Shown: one piece after another, positions 17,740-24,633 of the stretch
How positions within the stretch are numbered: the first letter of the stretch is position 1
Layout: the number at the start of each line of letters is the position of its first letter
Assembly (NCBI GenBank): GCA_014191975.1
Contig: BJHG01000002.1
Coordinates: forward strand, 1-64,000
Direction: 5' to 3'
Length of the DNA: 64,000 nt
Source of the DNA: Methylococcaceae bacterium
Lineage (GTDB): Bacteria > Pseudomonadota > Gammaproteobacteria > Methylococcales > Methylomonadaceae
The notes under the pieces: generated by a model
The model's input: the letters and a program-made list of their open reading frames with translations, nothing else
What the model was told of the DNA's origin: nothing
Database searches by the model: none
Position numbers and translations under genes: made by a program

Positions 17740-17782
17740 AATACAGTAACTGAAATTTTTAACGTTTTAACTGGAGATTCAA

Positions 17783-18862
17783 ATGGCTCAAAAATTATCT
17801 GAAATCGTCAGCGCAGGTGTTGCGACAGGCGATGACGTACAAAAAATTTTCACGTTTTGTAAAGCTAATAAAATGGCTCTGCCTGCTGTGAATGTTGTAA
17901 ACAGTGATTCGATTAACGCAGTTTTAGAAGCGGCAGCAAAATCAAAATCGGCGGTCATCGTTCAATTTTCAAACGGTGGCGCACAATTTGTTGCTGGCAA
18001 AGGTTTGAAATTAGATGGTCAACAATGCGCGATTTTAGGTGCGATTTCAGGCGCACAACATGTTCACGCTGTGGCTGAATATTACAACGTTCCTGTGATT
18101 TTACATACTGACCATGCGGCGAAAAAATTATTGCCATGGATTGATGGTTTGCTCGATGAAGGTGAAAAACATTTTGCTGTGACGGGAAAACCACTTTTCA
18201 GTTCACACATGTTGGATTTATCCGAAGAACCGTTGCATGAAAATATTGAAATTTGTGGGCATTATTTAGAGCGCATGAGTAAATTTGGCATGACGTTAGA
18301 AATTGAACTCGGTTGCACAGGCGGTGAAGAAGATGGCGTAGATAATAGTCATTTAGACCAATCTAGTTTGTACACGCAGCCTGAAGATGTCGCTTATGCT
18401 TATGAACAACTTATTAAAATTAGTCCCCGCTTCACAATTGCCGCGTCATTTGGTAATGTTCACGGCGTTTATAAACCAGGGAATGTGAAGCTCACACCGA
18501 CGATTTTGCGTGATTCACAAACACATGTATCAAAAAAATTTAGTTTACCCGCGAATAGTTTGGATTTTGTATTTCATGGCGGTTCAGGTTCTTCAGCGGC
18601 TGAAATTGAAGAAGCAATCGGTTATGGTGTAATTAAAATGAACATTGACACCGATACACAATGGGCGGCGTGGGAAGGTGTGATGAATTATTACAAGGTC
18701 AACGAAGGCTATTTACAAGGTCAAATCGGCAATCCTGACGGTGACGATAAACCCAATAAAAAATACTACGACCCACGTGTTTGGCAACGTGCAAGTCAAG
18801 TCAGTATTGTCGCTCGAATCGAACAAGCGTTTGTGGAATTGAATGCCGTTAATTCTTTCTAA
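17783..18862 (+). CDS. fba: Fructose-bisphosphate aldolase, class II
   Basis: Zn-dependent cleavage/condensation of fructose 1,6-bisphosphate with DHAP and glyceraldehyde 3-phosphate. It is a class IIA (E. coli FbaA-type) protein of the same length, 359 residues. The metal ligands are seen in ILHTDHAAKKLLPW, in NVHGVYKPG and in VFHGGSGSS, and the loop LGCTGGEEDGVDNSH is conserved. It carries its own ribosome site (ACTGGAG). The enzyme serves glycolysis/gluconeogenesis and, in type I methanotrophs, cleavage steps of the ribulose monophosphate cycle (known physiology, not seen here). Confidence 0.95.
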   Translation: MAQKLSEIVSAGVATGDDVQKIFTFCKANKMALPAVNVVNSDSINAVLEAAAKSKSAVIVQFSNGGAQFVAGKGLKLDGQQCAILGAISGAQHVHAVAEYYNVPVILHTDHAAKKLLPWIDGLLDEGEKHFAVTGKPLFSSHMLDLSEEPLHENIEICGHYLERMSKFGMTLEIELGCTGGEEDGVDNSHLDQSSLYTQPEDVAYAYEQLIKISPRFTIAASFGNVHGVYKPGNVKLTPTILRDSQTHVSKKFSLPANSLDFVFHGGSGSSAAEIEEAIGYGVIKMNIDTDTQWAAWEGVMNYYKVNEGYLQGQIGNPDGDDKPNKKYYDPRVWQRASQVSIVARIEQAFVELNAVNSF

Positions 18863-18875
18863 ATTTTGGGAGATT

Positions 18876-18904
18876 ATCGCGTGTTATGTTTGATAACACG
18901 CGAT
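18876..18904 (+). terminator. Perfect hairpin after fba, possible terminator
   Basis: A 12-bp perfect stem ATCGCGTGTTAT/ATAACACGCGAT with a 5-base loop lies 13 bases past the stop. No T tract follows, so it may instead protect the transcript 3' end. Confidence 0.5.
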
Positions 18905-18933
18905 GATTATCAATAATTATCAGGGGTAGCATC

Positions 18934-19719
18934 ATGTATAACAAAAATAAAATTGTGTTAATTTCTGCGTTGCTATTCACGCAAAATGTTTCTGCAAATG
19001 AAATGAAGAATTTTGAAGGCATTCGGTTTATTAAAATCGATGCAGGTTGTTTTCAAATGGGACAAGATAAGCAGACCGATTTAAGCGCGAAAGACAAGCA
19101 AACGACGGCAAATGAATTACCGCAACACAAAGTATGTATTGATAAACCATTTTATATTGGTGAAACTGAAATTACCCAAAAACAATGGGAAGACGTAATG
19201 GGTCGTAATCCAAGTAAATTCAAAGGAATGTATCGACCAGTTGAAAAAGTTAGTTGGAATGACACACAAATGTTTATTGAAAAATTAAATGACCGTGCAA
19301 AAGGGGATTTTTATCGTTTACCGACTGAGGCTGAATGGGAATATGCCGCACGAGCAGGTACACAAACCGTTTGGTCATTTGGTGATGATTTAAAATCCAT
19401 TGGTGATTATGCCTGGTTTGGTAACGAAGGTTACGGTGGTGACACGCACGAAGTTGGGCAAAAAAAAGCCAATCCGTGGGGATTAGTTGATATTTACGGT
19501 AATGTTTGGGAATGGGTACAAGATTGGTATGATCCAAATGCTTATCAAAACAGTCTTGCTAATAATCCAAAAGGTTCAGAAACAGGGCAGTATAAAGTTT
19601 ATCGTGGTGGAAGTTGGGTTGCGAAACAGACACTTTTAAGGTCTGCGGTACGTTACAGTGGTCTACCAAGTACCCGTTCTGGCGACATTGGTTTTCGGTT
19701 GGTTCGAGAAATTAAATAA
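18934..19719 (+). CDS. Exported FGE-sulfatase (SUMF1) domain protein lacking the usual cysteines
   Basis: A signal peptide (residues ~1-21, ALLFTQNVSA) precedes a single formylglycine-generating-enzyme fold: FIKIDAGCFQMGQD, PFYIGETEITQKQWEDVMG, PVEKVSWNDTQMFIEKLN, FYRLPTEAEWEYAARAG, NPWGLVDIYGNVWEWVQDWY and VYRGGSWVAKQTLLRSAVRY. True FGEs oxidise a substrate cysteine using a Cys pair in the C-terminal part; here that part (GGSW through IGFRLV) contains no cysteine. So it is probably a non-oxidising member, as many bacterial FGE-fold proteins are, perhaps a periplasmic binding or iron-enzyme relative. No sulfatase gene is near. The 261-residue length fits one full domain. Confidence 0.85.
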   Translation: MYNKNKIVLISALLFTQNVSANEMKNFEGIRFIKIDAGCFQMGQDKQTDLSAKDKQTTANELPQHKVCIDKPFYIGETEITQKQWEDVMGRNPSKFKGMYRPVEKVSWNDTQMFIEKLNDRAKGDFYRLPTEAEWEYAARAGTQTVWSFGDDLKSIGDYAWFGNEGYGGDTHEVGQKKANPWGLVDIYGNVWEWVQDWYDPNAYQNSLANNPKGSETGQYKVYRGGSWVAKQTLLRSAVRYSGLPSTRSGDIGFRLVREIK

Positions 19720-19727
19720 CCAATACA

Positions 19728-19760
19728 AAACGTCGCACGACAAAGTGACGCGCGACGTTT
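19728..19760 (+). terminator. Inverted repeat after the FGE-domain gene
   Basis: AAACGTCGC and GCGACGTTT form a 9-bp stem around a 15-base loop, 9 bases past the stop. It is followed by GACAATATTTTC, a weak T-rich tail, so terminator function is uncertain. Confidence 0.4.
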
Positions 19761-19801
19761 GACAATATTTTCAAGCATTAAAATTACCAGATAGCCCGTA
19801 A

Positions 19802-19823
19802 AGCCCCGCCGTTTAGGGCGGGG
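19802..19823. mobile_element. GC-rich hairpin resembling an IS200/IS605-type end
   Basis: The palindrome GCCCCGCC-GTTTA-GGGCGGGG stands out in this AT-rich region and has the form of subterminal hairpins at the ends of IS200/IS605 elements and palindrome-associated small elements. No TnpA or TnpB reading frame is present nearby, so at most this is a remnant or a non-autonomous piece. The rest of 19761-19901 holds only repeat copy 1. Confidence 0.4.
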
Positions 19824-19835
19824 AGTAAGGGTGCT

Positions 19836-19873
19836 TTTGATTGTGTAACGCATTAGTTGAAATCTCCAGTTTG
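19836..19873 (-). repeat. 38-bp repeat, copy 1
   Basis: Identical over 38 bases to copy 3 and differing at three positions from copy 2. It follows the gene at 19902 on the minus strand. Read on the minus strand it can encode the same ending as HepT (ISQ-x-x-DFN-stop), which suggests it is a displaced copy of the hepT 3' end. Confidence 0.85.
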
Positions 19874-19901
19874 TGAAATTATCGTGTGAATTCACGATTT
19901 T

Positions 19902-20228
19902 TTATTGCGTGAATTTTGCTTTTTCAAGTAATTCGAGCCCGCGTTGCGTTTTACCTGCACCATGTTGAGCGCGAATTTCAAATTGTGTTTTCAAATCAAA
20001 CTCCGCCACTTCGTCTAATAAATCATCGAGCGAAACCTTAATTGTCGGTTCGTTTTCACGCGCTTTCACAATTGCTAAAAGTTCCGCATCTTCCAATGCC
20101 TCATCAACATAATCATTCAGATATTTTGCCAAAACGTTATTCACAACTTCATCAACAGAGGCTAGCGTTTGTTGTGCAATCACGCTAATTTGCTGGTTTA
20201 AATTTTCGTTCAGTGTGATGGCTGTCAT
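19902..20228 (-). CDS. Antitoxin-like small protein (108 aa)
   Basis: Starts MTAITLNENLNQQISVIAQQTLASVDEVVNNVLAKYLNDYVDEA, a short strand plus two helices that look like a ribbon-helix-helix DNA-binding domain. A acidic middle (EDAELLAIVKARENEP, KVSLDDLLDEVAEF) resembles toxin-binding tails of RelB/ParD-type antitoxins. No separate toxin gene is adjacent: the preceding gene is HepT and the next downstream feature is a repeat and hairpin. Its ribosome site AAAGG overlaps the end of repeat copy 2. The exact family is not recognised. Confidence 0.6.
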   Translation of the reverse strand: MTAITLNENLNQQISVIAQQTLASVDEVVNNVLAKYLNDYVDEALEDAELLAIVKARENEPTIKVSLDDLLDEVAEFDLKTQFEIRAQHGAGKTQRGLELLEKAKFTQ

Positions 20229-20238
20229 GTTATTGACC

Positions 20239-20276
20239 TTTGATTGTGTAACACATTAGTTGAAATCTTCAGCTTG
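20239..20276 (-). repeat. 38-bp repeat, copy 2 (overlaps hepT end)
   Basis: Differs from copies 1 and 3 at three bases. On the minus strand its first part codes for the last residues and stop of HepT and its end leads into the ribosome site of the gene at 19902. Confidence 0.85.
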
Positions 20277-20690
20277 TGAAATCGCCTCTTTTTTCAAAAT
20301 AGCCGATGAATAACGCAAAAATTCATCCAAATGCTGCGTAATCACATTAACCGTTATTACAAATTGCAATTTTTTGTAATCATGCACTGCAATGTTACGA
20401 AACCCCACCATCCGTTTGAGTGATTCTGCGAGTTTAGCATCTATCCAATTTGCCTTCGCTAACAGCGCAAAAACATCACGCGAACTTTGTGGCACGCCCA
20501 AATTATCACGACGAATTAAATGTTGCCCCATATCTAATGCGGCTTCACACGCTCGTTGAATGTTTAAAATGGCAGCATCTTGACGGGTGTAATTAGTTTC
20601 AAAACTATCAGGATTAAAATCGTATTCTTCTCGAACTCGTGCCACGCAACGTTCAATCGTGTCGGCTTTATTGATTAAGACATCATCCAT
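20256..20690 (-). CDS. hepT: HepT-like HEPN toxin (type VII toxin-antitoxin)
   Basis: A 144-residue helical protein of the HepT/DUF86 group. The HEPN ribonuclease motif RX4HXY is intact as FRNIAVHDY (R98, H103, Y105). The toxin cleaves RNA and is silenced by AMPylation of the Tyr of this motif by its partner MntA. Its ATG overlaps the mntA end by 8 bases, so the two are translationally coupled, with the antitoxin gene first. The C-terminal codons lie in repeat copy 2. Confidence 0.85.
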   Translation of the reverse strand: MDDVLINKADTIERCVARVREEYDFNPDSFETNYTRQDAAILNIQRACEAALDMGQHLIRRDNLGVPQSSRDVFALLAKANWIDAKLAESLKRMVGFRNIAVHDYKKLQFVITVNVITQHLDEFLRYSSAILKKEAISQAEDFN

Positions 20691-21099
20691 AAACTGTTCC
20701 TCTCTTTTGAATATCGTCTAATAGTCCAGCGCGAGATTGGTCGAAATATAATTTTTCGCTTAAAACAAAACATTCAAATAAATCGGCTTCTAATTTGTTT
20801 GCCCATAAACAGCGACCCGTTTGCAAAATTTGATATTGCATGACCGTTGAAGCCGCTCGCATATCGAGTAAATCCACGTCACAACCTGCGATTTCAGCTA
20901 AATCATTCGATATATCCCAAAGTTGCAAAGGCTCTGCATAACCTGCAACCAATATGGCTAAATCTAAATCACTGTCTGAATTTGCTGTGCCGTTAGCACG
21001 ACTCCCGAAAAGATAAATAGCTAATGTGTTAGGAAATGCGGTGCGAATACTTGAAATCGCCGCTTGGGCTAATGGTTCTGAAATAGTGACTGAAATCAT
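20683..21099 (-). CDS. mntA: MntA-like nucleotidyltransferase antitoxin
   Basis: A minimal nucleotidyltransferase of 138 residues. The motif GSX10DXD is complete (FGSRANGTANSDSDLDLAI, residues 31-49), and a third acidic residue follows in CDVDLLDMR near residue 75, so it should be active. MntA-type antitoxins transfer AMP from ATP to the HEPN partner. The ATG at 21099 follows a strong GGAGG. Repeat copy 3 lies just upstream of this ribosome site. Confidence 0.87.
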   Translation of the reverse strand: MISVTISEPLAQAAISSIRTAFPNTLAIYLFGSRANGTANSDSDLDLAILVAGYAEPLQLWDISNDLAEIAGCDVDLLDMRAASTVMQYQILQTGRCLWANKLEADLFECFVLSEKLYFDQSRAGLLDDIQKRGTVYG

Positions 21100-21130
21100 G
21101 GTTAATCCTCCAAACCTACATTTGTTGTGC

Positions 21131-21168
21131 TTTGATTGTGTAACGCATTAGTTGAAATCTCCAGTTTG
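21131..21168 (-). repeat. 38-bp repeat, copy 3
   Basis: An exact copy of copy 1 over 38 bases, in the same orientation, between the unknown gene at 21172 and mntA. Confidence 0.85.
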
Positions 21169-21171
21169 ATG

Positions 21172-21765
21172 TTATTTTCGACGACGGGGCAAACGAAGTG
21201 GTTTTTCAACTCTCCAGCCTTTATAAGTCGGATGCTTATCAAGGTAATACTGGATAGATTGTGTGGCAAATTCTCGAAATTTTTCGTCATTCCAAAGTTT
21301 GATAATTTTGTCTCTCGACTCTTGTCGTATTTCATTTTCTTTTTGATAAACACGACCGTTGTAGCTATCTAGTTTTGGTTGTGATTTGCCCTGTAAATGT
21401 CCATGAGGAATTGAAGGGAAAAAATCATCATCACATTTGTGAAATGTCCAATGTGACATTGCTGTATGTGGCGCGGAACAAAAATATAGCAACGGCGGCT
21501 CATTATTTGATTTGAATTCCTCACTACTTTCAATAACACCAATCTTTTTTGCATCATCAAACCATACGTCATTCAATTCAATCTTTTCACGAGATAAAAC
21601 ACGCTCTGCATAAATGCCTGAAGGATTTTTAGGCGAACACATCATTCTTAACAGTGCCAAGCGTTCCATAAATTGTGAACAGCTAAGTGAACCAGTCAGA
21701 TAGCAAATTTTTGATAATTTTAAAAATAAACGAGTAGATTTATAAGTTAGATATTTCGCCATCAT
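21172..21765 (-). CDS. Unknown protein with a His-rich central motif (197 aa)
   Basis: No family is recognised. The start is MMAKYLTYKSTRLFLK without a signal peptide, after a weak ribosome site. The centre has a compact, apparently conserved-looking block HTAMSHWTFHKCDDDFFPSIPHG followed by HLQGKSQPKLDSYNGRVY, with four His and three Asp that could bind metal or form an active site. The C-terminus is basic (KPLRLPRRRK), suggesting nucleic-acid contact. It ends 3 bases before repeat copy 3. The context, next to toxin-antitoxin genes, hints at an accessory or defence role, but this is a guess. Confidence 0.55.
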   Translation of the reverse strand: MMAKYLTYKSTRLFLKLSKICYLTGSLSCSQFMERLALLRMMCSPKNPSGIYAERVLSREKIELNDVWFDDAKKIGVIESSEEFKSNNEPPLLYFCSAPHTAMSHWTFHKCDDDFFPSIPHGHLQGKSQPKLDSYNGRVYQKENEIRQESRDKIIKLWNDEKFREFATQSIQYYLDKHPTYKGWRVEKPLRLPRRRK

Positions 21766-21837
21766 GTTCGATTCTTATTTTTTACATGGAAATTCTAATT
21801 GCAACGCTATAAACACTTGATTTACCGCATCATCACT

Positions 21838-22140
21838 CTACTTTTCTGGGTGGTTTTTTAAATAGTTAGTTACGATAGAATTCACTTGCCTAACAGATAC
21901 CGCTTGGTCTGGTGGGCAAATAACTCCTATTGCTGAAGTAGCATCAAATACACCAAGTAAAAAACCAGTATATGTTCCATCAACATAACGATCATTAGGA
22001 TAATGTGCCTCAGCTTTTTCATATTCGCGCATACTCTCGACTAATTTATTTCCAGTCATAAATACTACGCCTGCTTTAGCCTGTGGAATTAGAAGCATAA
22101 AAGACAGTAATAGCATCGTTGTAAGTATAAAATTTTTCAT
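21838..22140 (-). CDS. Rap1a/Tai immunity-like exported protein (100 aa)
   Basis: A signal peptide (residues ~1-23, ending QAKA) precedes a short domain with MTGNKLVESMREYEKAE, YVDGTYTGFLLGVFDATSAIGVICPP and QVNSIVTNYLKNHPEK, the pattern of the Rap1a/Tai family. Those proteins sit in the periplasm and neutralise type VI amidase effectors, but many genomes carry orphan copies with unknown roles. No effector or type VI gene is in the window. Only one of the usual cysteines remains (VICPP). The ribosome site AAGGGG is good. Confidence 0.7.
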   Translation of the reverse strand: MKNFILTTMLLLSFMLLIPQAKAGVVFMTGNKLVESMREYEKAEAHYPNDRYVDGTYTGFLLGVFDATSAIGVICPPDQAVSVRQVNSIVTNYLKNHPEK

Positions 22141-22223
22141 ATATATCCCCTTAAATTTTCAAAAAAAAGCCCAAACCATAAAGCCAAAAAACTTCATGTT
22201 TTGAGCCTTTTATATTTCAAAAT

Positions 22224-23114
22224 CTACTTCAACCCAGCCAAAACCTTAGCCACCGTTTCCCCCATCGCCGAAGGCGTTGGGCTAATCGTTACGCCTAAAT
22301 CGCGCAACATCGCGACTTTTTCCGCCGCACTTTCACCCGCTGACGAAATAATCGCCCCCGCGTGACCCATACGACGACCTTCTGGCGCAGTCAAACCTGC
22401 AATGTACGCAATCACAGGTTTTTTCATATTCGCTTGGGCAAAAATTCCCGCATCGACTTCTTGTGGACCACCGATTTCACCAATCATCAAAATGACTTTG
22501 GTTTCGTCGTCTTGCTCGAATTTTTCAAAAATATCGCGGTGCGAACTGCCGTTAATCGGGTCGCCACCAATACCCACAGACGTTGAAATACCAATACCTA
22601 AACGTTTCATTTGGTCAGCGGCTTCATAACCCAACGTGCCTGAACGTCCCACCACGCCCACATTGCCGCGCATATAAATGTGACCAGGCATAATCCCGAG
22701 CATCGCACGCTCTGGGCTAATCGTTCCCGCACAATTTGGACCTGTTAAAACCATCCGTTTTTCGACAGGAAAACGACGCAAATAACTTTTCACCGTCATC
22801 ATGTCTTGAGTCGGAATGCCGTCAGTAATCGCCACGCAGTATTTAATTCCCGCGTCCGCTGCTTCCATAATTGAATCTGCTGCAAAGGCTGGCGGTACAA
22901 AAATAATACTCGCTTCTGCGCCAGCTAATTCAACCGCTTCTTTAACGGTGTTAAAAACGGGACGGTCTAAATGTCGTTGTCCGCCTTTGCCTGGAGTTAC
23001 GCCGCCGACCACGTTTGAACCGTAGTTAATCATGTCTTGGGCGTGAAATGTGCCGATTTTGCCCGTGAATCCTTGAACAATAATGCGGGTGGTTTCGTTA
23101 ATAAAGATTGCCAT
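22224..23114 (-). CDS. mtkB: Malate--CoA ligase (malate thiokinase) alpha subunit
   Basis: With MtkA it forms malyl-CoA from malate, CoA and ATP in the serine cycle. The sequence follows MtkB closely: VQGFTGKIGTFHAQDMINYG, NVVGGVTPGKGGQ, GPNCAGTISPERAMLGIMPGHIY, SVGIGGDPINGSS and the phosphohistidine loop RRMGHAGAIIS. Succinyl-CoA synthetase alpha is the close alternative, but the neighbouring malyl-CoA lyase and the MtkB-like detail (ITDGIPTQDMM, RFPVEKRMVLTGPNCAG) favour malate. The 296-residue size is right. It starts 3 bases after mtkA. Confidence 0.88.
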   Translation of the reverse strand: MAIFINETTRIIVQGFTGKIGTFHAQDMINYGSNVVGGVTPGKGGQRHLDRPVFNTVKEAVELAGAEASIIFVPPAFAADSIMEAADAGIKYCVAITDGIPTQDMMTVKSYLRRFPVEKRMVLTGPNCAGTISPERAMLGIMPGHIYMRGNVGVVGRSGTLGYEAADQMKRLGIGISTSVGIGGDPINGSSHRDIFEKFEQDDETKVILMIGEIGGPQEVDAGIFAQANMKKPVIAYIAGLTAPEGRRMGHAGAIISSAGESAAEKVAMLRDLGVTISPTPSAMGETVAKVLAGLK

Positions 23115-23117
23115 TGT

Positions 23118-24308
23118 TTATGCTCCTGCTGTTTCGTTGGCGACAACTTGATTGCGTGCGGCAACTGCTTTTTCAGCGGCTTCGGCTAAGGTTTCAGCGG
23201 TAATAATCGGCAAACCACTTTCGGCAATAATCCGACGACCTTCTTCAACGTTTGTGCCTGACAAACGCACAATCAACGGCACTTTCATGTCGATTTTTCT
23301 GACCGCTTGCACCACGCCTTCCGCAATCCAATCGCAACGGTTAATCCCAGCGAAAATGTTGACCAACATCGCTTTAACATTTTTATCGGCTAACACCAAA
23401 CGGAACGCTTTTTCAGTACGTTCCACCGACGCGCCACCGCCAACATCCAAGAAATTCGCAGGTTCACCACCCGCCAATTTAATCATGTCCATCGTCGCCA
23501 TTGCTAAACCTGCGCCGTTAATCATGCAACCAATGTCGCCGTCCAAACCAACGTAACTCAAACCACGATCACCCGCCGCCGTTTCGCGTGGATCTTCTTG
23601 GGTTTTATCACGCAATTCGGAGATTTTTTGACGACGGAATAACGCATTTTCATCGAAGCCCATTTTGGCATCGAGGGCAATTAACTCGCCGCTACCCGTG
23701 ATTGTTAACGGATTTATTTCAATCATATTGGCATCTAAATCACGCAACGCAAGGTAGCAACCTTTCATCGTTTTCACTGCATGGCTAATCAATTCAGCAT
23801 CCAAACCTAACGCAAAAGCCATTTCACGCGCTTGAAAATCTTGCAAACCCACAGCAGGTTCGATTTCAATTTTTACGATTGCATCTGGATTTGTCGCGGC
23901 GATTTCTTCGATGTCCATGCCGCCTTCTTGCGAACCGACCATGACGATTTTTTCAGAAATGCGGTCTACCAAAAAGCAAAAATACAATTCTTTGGCAATG
24001 TCCGTTCCCGCTTCGATGTATAAACGGTTGCAGATTTTTCCTGCTGCGCCAGTTTGATGCGTGACTAATTTTTTACCCAATAACGCTTCGGCGGCGGCTT
24101 CAACTTCGTCGTGCGTTTTGCAAATTTTGATGCCGCCTGCTTTACCGCGTGCGCCCGAATGGATTTGAGCTTTCACAACCCAAAGATGACCACCGATTTC
24201 TCTAGCGCGTTGCACAGCATCTTCTGGGCTATAAGCCAAACCACCTTCGGCGATTTTTACGCCATAGCCATTTAATAATTCTTTGGCTTGATATTCATGA
24301 ATATCCAT
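23118..24308 (-). CDS. mtkA: Malate--CoA ligase beta subunit
   Basis: ATP-grasp subunit of 396 residues starting [17 protein letters not shown], with [61 protein letters not shown] and the CoA/phosphate site [20 protein letters not shown]. The [10 protein letters not shown] stretch is like MtkA of serine-cycle methylotrophs, whereas sucC products usually differ at this place. It is the first gene of mtkA-mtkB, and malyl-CoA lyase lies just beyond the divergent DUF6868 gene. Confidence 0.88.
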   Translation of the reverse strand: MDIHEYQAKELLNGYGVKIAEGGLAYSPEDAVQRAREIGGHLWVVKAQIHSGARGKAGGIKICKTHDEVEAAAEALLGKKLVTHQTGAAGKICNRLYIEAGTDIAKELYFCFLVDRISEKIVMVGSQEGGMDIEEIAATNPDAIVKIEIEPAVGLQDFQAREMAFALGLDAELISHAVKTMKGCYLALRDLDANMIEINPLTITGSGELIALDAKMGFDENALFRRQKISELRDKTQEDPRETAAGDRGLSYVGLDGDIGCMINGAGLAMATMDMIKLAGGEPANFLDVGGGASVERTEKAFRLVLADKNVKAMLVNIFAGINRCDWIAEGVVQAVRKIDMKVPLIVRLSGTNVEEGRRIIAESGLPIITAETLAEAAEKAVAARNQVVANETAGA

Positions 24309-24335
24309 TTTTTCCTCTTAATATTGAAATAAATA

Positions 24336-24351
24336 ATTGGTATAAACCAAT
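24336..24351. promoter_or_regulatory. Small palindrome between divergent mtkA and DUF6868 genes
   Basis: ATTGGT-ATAA-ACCAAT lies in the 82-base spacer between two divergent starts, a fitting place for an operator. No regulator is assigned. Confidence 0.3.
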
Positions 24352-24390
24352 AGGTATTATAAGGCCTTCTAAACAACTTTGGAGAATGAC

Positions 24391-24633
24391 ATGACAATCG
24401 ACATTTTGAGTAGTCTTTTAGGCTGGGCAACTGTCATTAACTTGAGCATCGTGACGGTGTGGTTTTTAGCGTTTGTGTTTTATCACGATGTATTTTTTCG
24501 ATGGCATAGCAAATGGTTTAAGTTGTCGGAAGAAAAATTCGACACCATTCACTATGCTGGGATGGTTTTTTACAAAATTGGCACTTATTTGTTTAATTTA
24601 GTACCATATTTGGCAATTCAGATTGTGACTTAG
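24391..24633 (+). CDS. DUF6868 family small membrane protein (80 aa)
   Basis: Two membrane helices (residues ~8-32 and ~60-78) flank FRWHSKWFKLSEEKFDTIHYAGMVFYKI, the pattern of DUF6868. The ATG at 24391, 6 bases after GGAG, is preferred to the TTG of the track. It lies between mtkA and malyl-CoA lyase on the opposite strand, and its stop overlaps the lyase stop. Function is unknown. Confidence 0.75.
   Translation: MTIDILSSLLGWATVINLSIVTVWFLAFVFYHDVFFRWHSKWFKLSEEKFDTIHYAGMVFYKIGTYLFNLVPYLAIQIVT

Noticed and set aside
19836-21168. The 38-bp repeats as integron attC sites
   Set aside because: They lack the RYYYAAC/GTTRRRY core pairs and have no large imperfect palindrome, and no integrase gene is present.
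19836-21168. The repeats as a CRISPR array
   Set aside because: Only three copies, separated by 365 and 854 bases containing genes, without regular spacers or cas genes.
22224-24308. mtkAB as sucCD (succinyl-CoA synthetase)
   Set aside because: The detailed sequence of both subunits follows serine-cycle malate thiokinase and malyl-CoA lyase is next to them.
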